DNA of 64,000 nt, taken from positions 1 through 64,000 of the forward strand of contig NZ_JACBFY010000001.1 in NCBI RefSeq assembly GCF_021401245.1. The letters run 5' to 3'. The first letter of the stretch is position 1, and each line of letters opens with the position of its first letter. Source of the DNA: Pseudacidovorax sp. NFM-22 (GTDB lineage Bacteria > Pseudomonadota > Gammaproteobacteria > Burkholderiales > Burkholderiaceae_C). The translations under genes and the position numbers were made by a program. Below the pieces are notes generated by a model that was not told the DNA's origin, did no database searches, and was given only the letters and a program-made list of their open reading frames with translations. This document shows, piece after piece, positions 1-7,149 of this stretch.

Positions 1-161
1 TGACGCCCGAGGCCCAGGCGCAGGATGCGGCCTTCATGCAGGCCAAGGTCGCCACGGCGCGCTTCTATGCCGAACACATCCTGGTGAAGGCTGGCGCCAC
101 GCGCGACGCCATCGTCGGCGGCGCGGCCAGCGTCACGGCCCTGCCGCTCGAGGCCTTCTGA
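1..161 (+). CDS. acyl-CoA dehydrogenase, C-terminal end (partial)
   Basis: Only the last 52 or so codons are in the window, in the frame that starts at base 3 and stops with TGA at 159-161. The peptide has the pattern KVATARFYAEHILVKAGATR followed by a short Ala/Leu-rich tail ending LPLEAF. This is how the C-terminal domain of the long (about 600 residue) acyl-CoA dehydrogenases of the DmdC/FadE type ends in Burkholderiales. These FAD enzymes oxidise acyl-CoA thioesters in beta-oxidation. The flavin and substrate domains lie outside the window, so substrate cannot be judged. Downstream lie remnants of other acyl-CoA genes, which fits a former fatty-acid degradation locus. Confidence 0.7.
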   Translation, partial: TPEAQAQDAAFMQAKVATARFYAEHILVKAGATRDAIVGGAASVTALPLEAF

Positions 162-186
162 CGTCCGACGCGGCGGATACCGGGGT

Positions 187-330
187 TCAGACGTCGATCG
201 GATTCTTCGCGCCGAGTCCCTCGCGCAGCTGGAACTTCTGGATCTTGCCGCCCCATTTCTCATCAACCATGGCAACCACTGCGGCCAGCATCACGGCGGG
301 ATGGCGGTGCAGTGCATCCGCACGGCGGTC
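187..330 (-). pseudogene. remnant of AMP-dependent acyl-CoA ligase, C-terminal domain
   Basis: On the minus strand one frame reads ADALHRHPAVMLAAVVA, then DEKWG, then GKIQKFQLREG and a stop at 187-189. The first part matches the start of the C-terminal lid domain of AMP-forming acyl-CoA ligases (HPAV..AAVV..DEKWGE). The last part is the universal end (TGKIQKFQLR). The roughly 60 residues that normally separate DEKWG from TGKIQK are missing, so this is an internally deleted, 5'-truncated relic. An in-frame ATG at 268-270 would give a 27-residue peptide, but nothing suggests it is functional. Its upstream end runs into the oppositely oriented SDR remnant. Confidence 0.65.
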
Positions 331-471
331 GAACGGCCGCCCGCCCACCTGTTGTTGGGCAGCGATGCACGGTCGCTTGTCACTGGCAAGCTGGACGACC
401 TTCGCGCCTTGTTGCTCCAGTGGGAATCGACCACGCGTTCCACCGACACGGCGCCCGTGGGCGCGTCTTGA
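301..471 (+). pseudogene. remnant of short-chain dehydrogenase/reductase, C-terminus
   Basis: The frame ending with TGA at 469-471 reads AVERPPAHLLLGSDA, then a Leu-rich helix and LQWESTTRSTD. This is the typical C-terminal tail of classical SDR oxidoreductases (ERPPLRLLLGSDA...W...STD). The Rossmann fold with its TGxxxGxG motif and the YxxxK catalytic motif are absent upstream, where the sequence turns into the opposite-strand acyl-CoA ligase relic. So the gene has lost at least four fifths of its length. The ATG at 301 lies in frame but is probably not a real start. Confidence 0.6.
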
Positions 472-513
472 GGGCCGCGCGGCGCAGGTGTGGCGTTCTC
501 TTGCGGCAGGCCC

Positions 514-1236
514 TCAGAGCCCTGACTGACCAACCCGCTGGCCCAGGGCCTGCGCGCTCTCCTTGCGCTCGCTGTAGCGATCGACCAGATAGGGCGCCAC
601 ATCGCGGGTGAGCAGCGTGAACTTCATCAGCTCTTCCATCACGTCGACGATGCGGTCGTGGTAGGCCGATGGATTCATGCGGCCCGCTTCGTCGAACTCC
701 TGGTAGGCCTTGGCGACCGAGGATTGATTGGGGATGGTCAGCATGCGCATCCACCGGCCCAGCACGCGCATCTGGTTCACTGCATTGAAGGACTGCGAGC
801 CGCCCGAGACCTGCATCACGGCCAGCGTCTTGCCCTGCGTCGGGCGCACGGCGCCCACCGACAGCGGGATCCAGTCGATCTGCGTCTTCATCAAGCCCGT
901 CATGGCGCCGTGGCGCTCGGGCGAGCACCACACCATGCCTTCGGCCCACTGGGTGAGTGCGTGCAGCTCCTGCACCTTGGGATGGTCGGCGGGCGCGTCG
1001 TCCACCAGCGGCAGGCCGGACGGATTGAACATCCGTGTCTCGCCGCCGAGCGCGCGCAGGATGCGGCCGGCCTCTTCGGCGGCCAGGCGGCTGTAGGAGC
1101 GCGCACGCAGCGAGCCATACAGCAGCAGAAAGCGCGGCGCATGCGTGCTGCGCTCGGTCGGCATGAGCCGGCGGATGTCGGGCAGTTCGAAATGCGCGCC
1201 ATCGAGCTGCGGCAGATCGTGGATGGTCTCAGACAC
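514..1236 (-). CDS. arsH: ArsH NADPH-dependent FMN oxidoreductase
   Basis: The 240-residue product is a full-length ArsH. The flavodoxin-like FMN phosphate loop [16 protein letters not shown] is near residue 41, and the family signature [20 protein letters not shown] follows near residue 105. Other conserved blocks are [14 protein letters not shown] and [14 protein letters not shown]. ArsH enzymes use NADPH and FMN; members oxidise trivalent organoarsenicals to less toxic pentavalent forms and reduce quinones or metals. It is the last gene of the arsR-acr3-arsC-arsH operon, and its ATG overlaps the 3' end of arsC by 8 bases, which implies translational coupling. Regulation should be by the ArsR encoded at 2758-3087. 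Confidence 0.95.
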   Translation of the reverse strand: MSETIHDLPQLDGAHFELPDIRRLMPTERSTHAPRFLLLYGSLRARSYSRLAAEEAGRILRALGGETRMFNPSGLPLVDDAPADHPKVQELHALTQWAEGMVWCSPERHGAMTGLMKTQIDWIPLSVGAVRPTQGKTLAVMQVSGGSQSFNAVNQMRVLGRWMRMLTIPNQSSVAKAYQEFDEAGRMNPSAYHDRIVDVMEELMKFTLLTRDVAPYLVDRYSERKESAQALGQRVGQSGL

Positions 1237-1651
1237 GGCGGCCCTCCGCGTCGACGACCGGCTGCCCGTCTTCCTTGTCGAAGGCGCCGCGCTGCGGCTG
1301 GGGCAGCAGGTCCAGCACGGTCTCCGACGGGCGGCACAGGCGGGTGCCGAGCGGCGTGACCACGATGGGGCGGTTGATGAGGATGGGGTACTGGCCCATG
1401 AAGTCGATCAGCTGCTCGTCGCTCCATGCCGCGTCGTCGAGACCGAGCTCGGCGTAGGGCGTGCCCTTCTCGCGCAGCAGCGCGCGCACCGGCATGCCCA
1501 GGGCCGCGATCAGGGCGACCAGGGTCTGCCGGTCGGGGGGCGCCTTCAGGTACTCGATGACCAGCGGCTCCTCGCCGCTGTTGCGGATCAGGGCCAGCAC
1601 GTTGCGCGAGGTTCCGCAGTCGGGGTTGTGATAGATCGTGATGTCGCTCAT
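1229..1651 (-). CDS. arsC: arsenate reductase, glutaredoxin/glutathione-dependent ArsC
   Basis: The 140-residue protein starts [17 protein letters not shown]. Cys12 in NPDCGTSRN is the catalytic cysteine of the E. coli R773-type ArsC. The arginine-containing C-terminal blocks ILINRPIVV and [10 protein letters not shown] supply the arsenate-binding Arg residues. The enzyme reduces arsenate to arsenite with glutathione and glutaredoxin in the cytoplasm, feeding the Acr3 pump encoded just upstream. ATG at 1649-1651 was chosen because it matches the family N-terminus; the open frame runs further 5' but into acr3. It overlaps arsH by 8 bases and begins 17 bases after the acr3 stop. Confidence 0.95.
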   Translation of the reverse strand: MSDITIYHNPDCGTSRNVLALIRNSGEEPLVIEYLKAPPDRQTLVALIAALGMPVRALLREKGTPYAELGLDDAAWSDEQLIDFMGQYPILINRPIVVTPLGTRLCRPSETVLDLLPQPQRGAFDKEDGQPVVDAEGRRV

Positions 1652-1668
1652 GGGGCAGGGGCAAGGGG

Positions 1669-2748
1669 TCAGGAAGAGGTCGCCGCGCCACGCTCGTACC
1701 AGCCGCGCGAGCGGTTGACCAGACGCACGACCAACAGCATCACGGGCACCTCGATCAGCACACCGACCACGGTGGCCAGGGCCGCGCCGGAATGGAAGCC
1801 GAAGAGGCTGATGGCGGCCGCCACGGCCAGCTCGAAGAAGTTGCTCGCACCGATCAGCGCCGAGGGGCAGGCGATGGCGTGCTTCTCTCCCACGCGCCGG
1901 TTGAGCCAGTAGGCCAGTCCGGAATTGAAGAACACCTGGATCAGGATTGGCACCGCCAGCATGGCGATGACCAGCGGCTGCTCCAGGATGGCGCGGCCCT
2001 GGAAGGCGAACAGCAGCACGAGCGTGAGCAGCAGCGCGGCGATGGAGAGCGGGCCGATGCGCGCCAGGGCGGCATCGAAGCTTGCGTGGCCCCGCCGCAG
2101 CAGCGCGCGTCGCCAGAACTGCGCCACGATGACGGGGACGACGATGTACAGCGCCACGGAGGTCAGCAGCGTGGCCCACGGCACGGTGATCGCCGACAGG
2201 CCCAGCAGCAGCCCGACGATGGGCGCGAAGGCGAACACCATGATGGTGTCGTTCAAGGCCACCTGCGACAGTGTGAAGACCGGATCGCCCCCCGTGAGCC
2301 GGCTCCAGACGAAGACCATCGCCGTGCACGGCGCAGCCGCCAGAAGGATCAGGCCTGCCACGTAGCTGTCGAGCTGGTCGGCCGGCAGCCAGCCGGCAAA
2401 GACATGGCGGATGAAGAGCCAGGCCAGCAAGGCCATCGAGAAGGGCTTGACCGCCCAGTTGATGAACAGGGTCACGCCGATGCCGCGCCAGTGCTGCCGC
2501 ACCTGTCCGAGCGCACGGAAGTCCACCTTGAGCAGCATCGGGATCACCATGGCCCAGATCAGCACGCCTACCGGCAGGTTGACCTGGGCGATTTCCATGC
2601 GACCGATGGCTTCGAACAAGCGCGGCGCGGACTGGCCCAAGGCAATGCCGGCAAGGATGCAGGCCAGGACCCACAAGGTCAGGTAGCGCTCGAAGGTGCT
2701 CATGTCGGCGCCTGGCTGACGGTGGCTGGAAAGAGAGGGCGAGGTCAT
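1669..2748 (-). CDS. acr3: arsenite efflux permease, ACR3 family
   Basis: This is a 359-residue inner-membrane protein with about ten hydrophobic helices. The Acr3-specific block APCTAMVFVWS near residue 140 carries the conserved cysteine needed for As(III) transport, and ALNDTIMVF and GASNFFELAVA are further family blocks. Acr3 exports arsenite using the proton gradient. The first ATG (2748) adds a 15-residue polar leader; the second Met at 2703 (MSTFERYLT) is also a plausible start and looks more like family N-termini. It follows arsR after 9 bases and feeds on arsenite made by ArsC. The order arsR-acr3-arsC-arsH is a common betaproteobacterial arrangement. Confidence 0.95.
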   Translation of the reverse strand: MTSPSLSSHRQPGADMSTFERYLTLWVLACILAGIALGQSAPRLFEAIGRMEIAQVNLPVGVLIWAMVIPMLLKVDFRALGQVRQHWRGIGVTLFINWAVKPFSMALLAWLFIRHVFAGWLPADQLDSYVAGLILLAAAPCTAMVFVWSRLTGGDPVFTLSQVALNDTIMVFAFAPIVGLLLGLSAITVPWATLLTSVALYIVVPVIVAQFWRRALLRRGHASFDAALARIGPLSIAALLLTLVLLFAFQGRAILEQPLVIAMLAVPILIQVFFNSGLAYWLNRRVGEKHAIACPSALIGASNFFELAVAAAISLFGFHSGAALATVVGVLIEVPVMLLVVRLVNRSRGWYERGAATSS

Positions 2749-2757
2749 CGTCGTTAG

Positions 2758-3087
2758 TCAGCAGGCGGTGCACCTGGGCGCTGCGGCGACGACTTCGCAG
2801 GCTTCGCCCTGGCAGCAGTGCTCGGTCATGTAGCCCAGCAGATCGTTCATGCGGGCGAAATCGGCGCGATAGACCAGGTTGCGCCCCTGGGGCTCGATCG
2901 TCACCAGGGCGGCATGGGCCAGTTCTTTCAGATGGAAGGACAGGGTGTTGCGTGCCACATCGAGTTGATCGGCCAGCGTGCTGGGCGTCGATCCCTGGGG
3001 CCCGGCCACGACCAGCGCGCGAAACGCCCGCAGCCTTTGCGGATGGGCCAGGGCGGCGAGGGCGGACACGGCTTCGCTTTCGGTCAT
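2758..3087 (-). CDS. arsR: ArsR-family arsenite-responsive repressor
   Basis: The 109-residue product is a winged-helix ArsR/SmtB repressor (HTH around STLADQLDVARNTLSFHLKE). The As(III) site is not the ELCVCDL type of R773 ArsR. Instead the cysteines lie in the C-terminal tail (HCCQGEAC, then a final CTAC), resembling the Acidithiobacillus-type repressor with a Cys-Cys...Cys site after the last helix. The open frame extends to an ATG at 3117, but I chose 3087 (MTESEAV) because a strong palindrome occupies 3095-3116, where a promoter operator should be. It is the first gene of the ars operon and is expected to repress itself and acr3-arsC-arsH until arsenite binds. Confidence 0.93.
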   Translation of the reverse strand: MTESEAVSALAALAHPQRLRAFRALVVAGPQGSTPSTLADQLDVARNTLSFHLKELAHAALVTIEPQGRNLVYRADFARMNDLLGYMTEHCCQGEACEVVAAAPRCTAC

Positions 3088-3094
3088 TGTTCGA

Positions 3095-3116
3095 TGATAC
3101 AAGGGTTGTTGAATCA
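3095..3116. promoter_or_regulatory. putative ArsR operator
   Basis: TGATACAA (3095-3102) and TTGAATCA (3109-3116) form an 8-bp inverted repeat with one mismatch and a 6-bp spacer. It sits 7 bases before the chosen arsR start. The size and position fit an ArsR dimer site that blocks RNA polymerase. Assignment to ArsR is inference from position. Confidence 0.55.
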
Positions 3117-3407
3117 TTGAGTCCTGATCTTCCGATTAGGGCGCGGCTCCCCCGTGAAAGCGCAGCAGCGTTCGTAGCGGGCGGAGACCGGGTGGGGCCC
3201 CCTCGCGCCAGCGCATTCCGGCGGTCGAGGTAGCCAGCGATTGTTTCCTTCGGCGGAACACCACGTTCGGCAATGCCTCGGGTTTTCCCTAGCTCGGCGG
3301 TCCACAATTCATCTCACGGGCCAGCGATTGAACGCAGACCCGAAGCAGGCGAGGCGGGTGCCTTGCCAGCTCTGTTCAACGCAGTACCTGCCTACAGGAG
3401 AAAAATC

Positions 3408-3761
3408 ATGACCAAGACCTCGAAGATCATCGCCCTCGCCGCCCTGTCGTTCGCCGCCGTTGCCGGCGCCAGCGCCGAGGAATACCAAGGCGTCGTCGCC
3501 CCCGTGTCGGCCTTCAGCCGCGCCGAAGTGAACGCCCAGGGCGTGCAAGCCGCTCGCGCCGAGCAGAACCTGGAATACGTCGGCCAGCAAGTCGCCGTCG
3601 CCCCCGCCGCTCCCCGCAGCCGCGCCGCCGTGCAGGCCGAAGCCGTGGCCGCTGCCCACAACCCGACCGCCAACCTGGACTCCAAGGCCTTCGTGAACAG
3701 CACGATCCCGACGCAATACACCCAGGGCAGCCTGTCGGTCTACCGCAAGGCGGCTCTGTAA
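3408..3761 (+). CDS. small secreted alanine-rich protein (DUF4148-like)
   Basis: The 117-residue product begins MTKTSKIIALAALSF and has a clean signal peptide ending AGASA (cleavage after about residue 23). The mature part is Ala/Val/Glu-rich with two similar segments, SRAEVNAQGVQAARAEQN and SRAAVQAEAVAAAHNP, the second followed by KAFVNSTIPTQYTQGSL. This layout is frequent among small periplasmic proteins of Burkholderiales, sometimes listed under DUF4148. No function is known to me. The start is set by a good ribosome binding site (CAGGAG at 3395-3400). It stands alone between the divergent ars operon and a DUF202 pair. The 320 bases from 3088 to 3407 hold the ars operator and otherwise no gene that I can see. 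Confidence 0.75.
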   Translation: MTKTSKIIALAALSFAAVAGASAEEYQGVVAPVSAFSRAEVNAQGVQAARAEQNLEYVGQQVAVAPAAPRSRAAVQAEAVAAAHNPTANLDSKAFVNSTIPTQYTQGSLSVYRKAAL

Positions 3762-3913
3762 TAGACCCCACCGCCCAGCACGACGCCCGTTGTCAGCGGG
3801 CAAGGGCAGGGCGGACGCCTTCGGGCAATCCGGAAGCCGGTATGCGAAAGCATGCCGACTTTCTGTCTTTGGGGCCGACGCCTGCGCTTGCGCGGCTCCT
3901 GATTCGGGGCGGG

Positions 3914-4243
3914 TCAGCGCCAGTGGCCGAGCAGGATCGAAGCCAGGCCGGTCGCCGTGGCCAGCAGCGTGGCCGCCGTCACAGCCCGCATGGCCAGCGG
4001 ATCGGCCAGGGCTTCGGGCCCATGCTCCGACAACTGGCGGCGCCGCAGTCGGCCGAAGCTGAAGACGGCCGCGGCAGCCACCACCAGCGCGCCGGAGAGC
4101 ACCAGAAGCGGCACCGAGTCGTGCACATAGCCGCTGCGCAGATTGAGCACGGCATTCAGCAGCAGGCCGGCGGCGGTCCGCGTCCAGGACAGCGTGGTGC
4201 GCTCGGGCTGCAGGCCCGGGTCGCGGCTGGCGGCGGTGGACAT
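3914..4243 (-). CDS. DUF202 family inner-membrane protein
   Basis: The 109-residue protein begins with a polar segment containing the family motif QPERTTLSWTRTAAGLLLN, followed by three hydrophobic helices near residues 25-40, 48-65 and 85-105. DUF202 proteins are small membrane proteins (YidG/YidH type) of unknown role. Its ATG directly abuts the stop codon of the upstream DUF202 gene (4244-4663), so the two are probably co-translated and may form a heteromeric membrane complex. The latter is inference. Confidence 0.85.
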   Translation of the reverse strand: MSTAASRDPGLQPERTTLSWTRTAAGLLLNAVLNLRSGYVHDSVPLLVLSGALVVAAAAVFSFGRLRRRQLSEHGPEALADPLAMRAVTAATLLATATGLASILLGHWR

Positions 4244-4663
4244 TCAGGCGCGATGGCTGGCAATGGCCCAGGCCATCAGCACGGCGAGCACCGCGCAGAT
4301 GAGTACCACGGCCACCGTCAGGATGGCCAGCATGCGCGAATGCGGCAGCGCATGGCGGTGACGCATCGAGACCTCGTTGTCCCGCCAGCGCGTGTAGGCC
4401 AGCAAGGCCAGCGTGCCGGCCACCACGCACAGCAGGATGGCGGTGCCGACCACCAGCAGATGGGGCTGCAGCTTGGTGGAGAACTGGTCGAGCAGGACAC
4501 CCGCCGCCAGCACGGCCAGCGCCGTGCGAACCCAGGCCAGGAAGGTGCGCTCGTTGGCGAGCGTGAACCGGTAGTCCGGCTCTTCGCCGCTGGAGCGCCA
4601 TGCCGGCCGGGGCTGGGTGCGAGGGGCGGCGCCTGCCTTGTGTCGTGAGTCGTGTTCGGCCAT
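4244..4663 (-). CDS. DUF202/YidH family inner-membrane protein
   Basis: The 139-residue product has a 30-residue polar N-terminus, then the DUF202 signature RFTLANERTFLAWVRTALAV and three transmembrane helices. It is YidH-like, longer than its downstream partner at 3914-4243, to which it is joined without a gap. Both carry the conserved Arg-Thr-x-Leu-x-Trp-x-Arg-Thr block, so they are paralogues, as in the yidG-yidH pair of enterobacteria. No molecular function is established for the family as far as I know. The gene ends the space to the TctC gene at 4698-5693, which is transcribed in the same direction 34 bases upstream. Confidence 0.85.
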   Translation of the reverse strand: MAEHDSRHKAGAAPRTQPRPAWRSSGEEPDYRFTLANERTFLAWVRTALAVLAAGVLLDQFSTKLQPHLLVVGTAILLCVVAGTLALLAYTRWRDNEVSMRHRHALPHSRMLAILTVAVVLICAVLAVLMAWAIASHRA

Positions 4664-4697
4664 CGCCCGAGTATCCGTGTGCCGGCTGACTGCCGCC

Positions 4698-5693
4698 TCA
4701 GTCGGCCACGAAGCCGGTGGCCTTGACGATGCGCGCCCATCGCGCGGACTCGTCGTTCATCTTCTTGAGGAAGGCGTCGCCGCAGATGTCGGGCGAGGGC
4801 GCGAGGCCCGAGAGCGCCATGCGGCTGCGGAACTCCGGCGAGGCCAGCACCTTGCGGTGCGCCTCGGTCAGCCGTTTGACAATGGGCGCGGGTAGGCCCG
4901 GTGGGCCGTTCAGGCCGAACCACACGGTGGTCTCCAGCTGCGGCAGGCCGAGTTCGCGCACGGTGGGCACATCGGGCAGCTCGGGTGCCCGCGTCGGCGC
5001 GGTGGTGGCGAAGGCGAGCAGCTTGCCGGCCTTGATCTGCGGCGTGGCGGTGGCGATCTGCACGAAACCCAGCGGCGCGATGCCGCCCACCATGTCGGTG
5101 ATCTGCTGCGGGCTGCTGCGGTAGGGCACATGCGTCATGGGCACGTTCAGCGCTTCGCTCAGCTGAAAGCCCAGGAAGTGCGCCGGCGAGCCCGGCGAAT
5201 ACGACGAATAGGTGGGCGGCGTCTTCTCCGCCTTGAGCCACTGCTGCAGGCCCTTGAAGTCCTTCGGCCCCAGCGACGGATGGCTGGCGAGCACGAGGCC
5301 GGCGTCCACGCCCTGGCAGATGGGCGTGAAGTCGGCGGGCGTGTACTTGGCCTTGGGATTGGCGTTGGGCGTGATGGTCAGCATGCCGGCCGTGCTGACC
5401 ATCAGCGTGTAGCCATCGGCGGGCGCGCGCAGCATCTGTTGTGCAGCCACCATGCCGCCGACGGCCGGCGAGTTCTCGACCACGATGGGCTGGCCCAGGT
5501 CGCGCGACATCAGGTCGGCCAGTGCCCGGGCATAGACATCGGGCGGGCCGCCCGGGGTGGAGGGCGCGATCATCTTGATCGTCTTGGTGGGCCAGGCCTG
5601 GGCCTGGGCGCCGACGCCGGCGAAGGCGCCGAATGCCAGGCAGGCGGCGATCGCCGTACGGCGGGCGACGGCCGAGCGGGTTGAAGGGGTCAT
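4698..5693 (-). CDS. Bug/TctC family periplasmic solute-binding protein
   Basis: The 331-residue protein has a twin-Arg-rich N-terminus and a signal peptide ending AQAQA (about residue 32). It then shows the Bug family pattern: WPTKTIKMIAPSTPGGPPDV, VVENSPAVGG, VPYRSSPQQITDMVGG, and PDVPTVRELGLP. Bug proteins bind carboxylates, aromatic acids or similar small anions in the periplasm; most have no cognate TctAB transporter nearby, as here. It lies 35 bases downstream of a sulfatase gene in the same direction, and a LysR gene diverges from that pair. The ligand may therefore be the desulfated product or the sulfate ester itself (inference). Confidence 0.9.
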   Translation of the reverse strand: MTPSTRSAVARRTAIAACLAFGAFAGVGAQAQAWPTKTIKMIAPSTPGGPPDVYARALADLMSRDLGQPIVVENSPAVGGMVAAQQMLRAPADGYTLMVSTAGMLTITPNANPKAKYTPADFTPICQGVDAGLVLASHPSLGPKDFKGLQQWLKAEKTPPTYSSYSPGSPAHFLGFQLSEALNVPMTHVPYRSSPQQITDMVGGIAPLGFVQIATATPQIKAGKLLAFATTAPTRAPELPDVPTVRELGLPQLETTVWFGLNGPPGLPAPIVKRLTEAHRKVLASPEFRSRMALSGLAPSPDICGDAFLKKMNDESARWARIVKATGFVAD

Positions 5694-5728
5694 GGTCTGT
5701 CTCCTTGGATAGCGAGGGGGCGCCACGC

Positions 5729-7057
5729 TCAGCGCTGCGGCATGTCGCGGTACGAATAGCCCAGGCTCACGGCCGCGTCGTCGGGAATGGCGGGCACGGA
5801 TTCGTTCCAGGCCAGCCAGTCCTCGCGCAGCGCCTGGAAGCGTGCGGGTTCGCGCGCCGCCAGGTTGGCGCGCTCGCGCTCGTCGGCGCTCAGGTCGAAG
5901 AGGTATTCGTGCTCGTCGACCTTGAGGTACTTCCACGGCCCGAGGCGCAGCGCGCGCTGGTCGCGGTGGTTCATGCGCCAGTACAGCGGGCGCTCGAAGC
6001 CCTGCGACGGATCGCGCAGCACGGCCGCCAGCGAGACGCCATCCAGCGCGTGGCCGGCAGGCGGCGCGCCGCCGCCCAGTTCCAGCATCGTGGCCGACCA
6101 GTCCATGGTCATGCAGTGCTGGGCGCTGGTGGTGCCAGCGGGAATGGCGGCCGGCCAGTGCGCGATCCAGGGCACGCGGATGCCGCCTTCGGTCAGGTCC
6201 ATCTTGCCGCCGACCAGCGGCCAGTTGTCCGAGAAGCGCTCGCCGCCGTTGTCGCTGGTGAAGACGATCAGCGTGTTCTCCAGCAGGCCTTCTGCGCGCA
6301 GGGCGGCGACCAGCTGGCCGATGCCTTCGTCCATGTGATGGATCATGCGGCGGTAGGTGTGGATGTTGCCGCCGTCCAGGTGGAACAGGTTGGCGGCGGT
6401 CTCGGCGGCCACGTGCTCGTCGTCGCGCGTTTCCCACGGCCAGTGCGGCGCCGTGTAGTGCAGGCTCAGGAAGAAGGGCTTGCCGGCGCGGGCGTCCGCC
6501 GCGCGGGCCTGCACATGGCCCACGGCGCGGGCGGAGAGCAGGTCGGTGAGATAGCCCGTCTCGTGGTGTTCGCTTTCGCCGACGTAGAGGTCGTGGTCGC
6601 CGCGGCCGGAGCAGTGGGTGAAGTAGTCCACACCGCCGGCCATGATCCCGTAGAACTCGTCGTAGCCCGAGCGCAGCGGACCGAAGCTGGGCGGATAGCC
6701 CAGGTGCCACTTGCCGATCAGCGCCGTGGCATAGCCGGCATCGCGCAGCAGCGAGGGCAGGGTGGGCATCTCGGGCGGCAGGCCCAGCGTGGTGCTGCCC
6801 TTGCTGCGGCTGTTGATCGGCTCTTCCATGCCGCCGCGCAGGCGGTACTGGTAGCGCATGGTCATCAGCGCAAAGCGCGTGGGCGAGCAGACGGGCGAGT
6901 TGGCATAGCCCTCGGTGAAGCGCAGGCCGCCTTCGGCCAGGGCGTCGATGTTCGGGGAGACGAGGCCGAAGTCGGCGCTGCGGCCACCGTAGCAGCCGAG
7001 GTCGGCATAGCCCAGGTCGTCGGCGACGATGTAGATGATGTTGGGTCTGGAGGTCAT
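5729..7057 (-). CDS. type I (formylglycine) sulfatase
   Basis: The 442-residue enzyme starts PNIIYIVADDLGYADLGCYG with the metal-binding Asp pair at residues 13-14. Cys57 in SPVCSPTRFALMT is the residue converted to formylglycine; the family consensus is CxPSR, and Thr replaces Ser here. The downstream GKWHLG motif, the metal-site FTSDNGG block and EGGIRVPWIAHWP are all intact. No signal peptide is seen, so it is probably cytoplasmic, where maturation would need a formylglycine-generating enzyme not found in this window. Substrate is unknown. I chose ATG 7057 over one at 7081 because homologues begin a few residues before the beta strand NIIYIVADD. It heads a sulfatase-tctC unit facing a LysR gene. 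Confidence 0.9.
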   Translation of the reverse strand: MTSRPNIIYIVADDLGYADLGCYGGRSADFGLVSPNIDALAEGGLRFTEGYANSPVCSPTRFALMTMRYQYRLRGGMEEPINSRSKGSTTLGLPPEMPTLPSLLRDAGYATALIGKWHLGYPPSFGPLRSGYDEFYGIMAGGVDYFTHCSGRGDHDLYVGESEHHETGYLTDLLSARAVGHVQARAADARAGKPFFLSLHYTAPHWPWETRDDEHVAAETAANLFHLDGGNIHTYRRMIHHMDEGIGQLVAALRAEGLLENTLIVFTSDNGGERFSDNWPLVGGKMDLTEGGIRVPWIAHWPAAIPAGTTSAQHCMTMDWSATMLELGGGAPPAGHALDGVSLAAVLRDPSQGFERPLYWRMNHRDQRALRLGPWKYLKVDEHEYLFDLSADERERANLAAREPARFQALREDWLAWNESVPAIPDDAAVSLGYSYRDMPQR

Positions 7058-7149
7058 GACAGCGTGCACTGCGAGGAGCAACTGCCGAGCTTAGGCAGGA
7101 AGCAGCCATCCGTAAAATTGAAAATCACGCGCCAACCATAAAAATTCCG

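Noticed and set aside
1229-3307. A 692-codon frame covering the whole ars operon
   Set aside because: Only the last 140 codons (ArsC) are real; the rest is a shadow of acr3 and arsR.
4698-7109. A long minus frame suggesting a sulfatase-TctC fusion protein
   Set aside because: The upstream half is a wrong-frame reading of the sulfatase. The TctC signal peptide begins at 5693, and the sulfatase stops at 5729 in another frame.
5633-7141. A 502-codon plus-strand open frame opposite the sulfatase gene
   Set aside because: It is antisense to the sulfatase, which has all catalytic motifs. The translation is Val/Gly/Arg/Ala-rich without domains.
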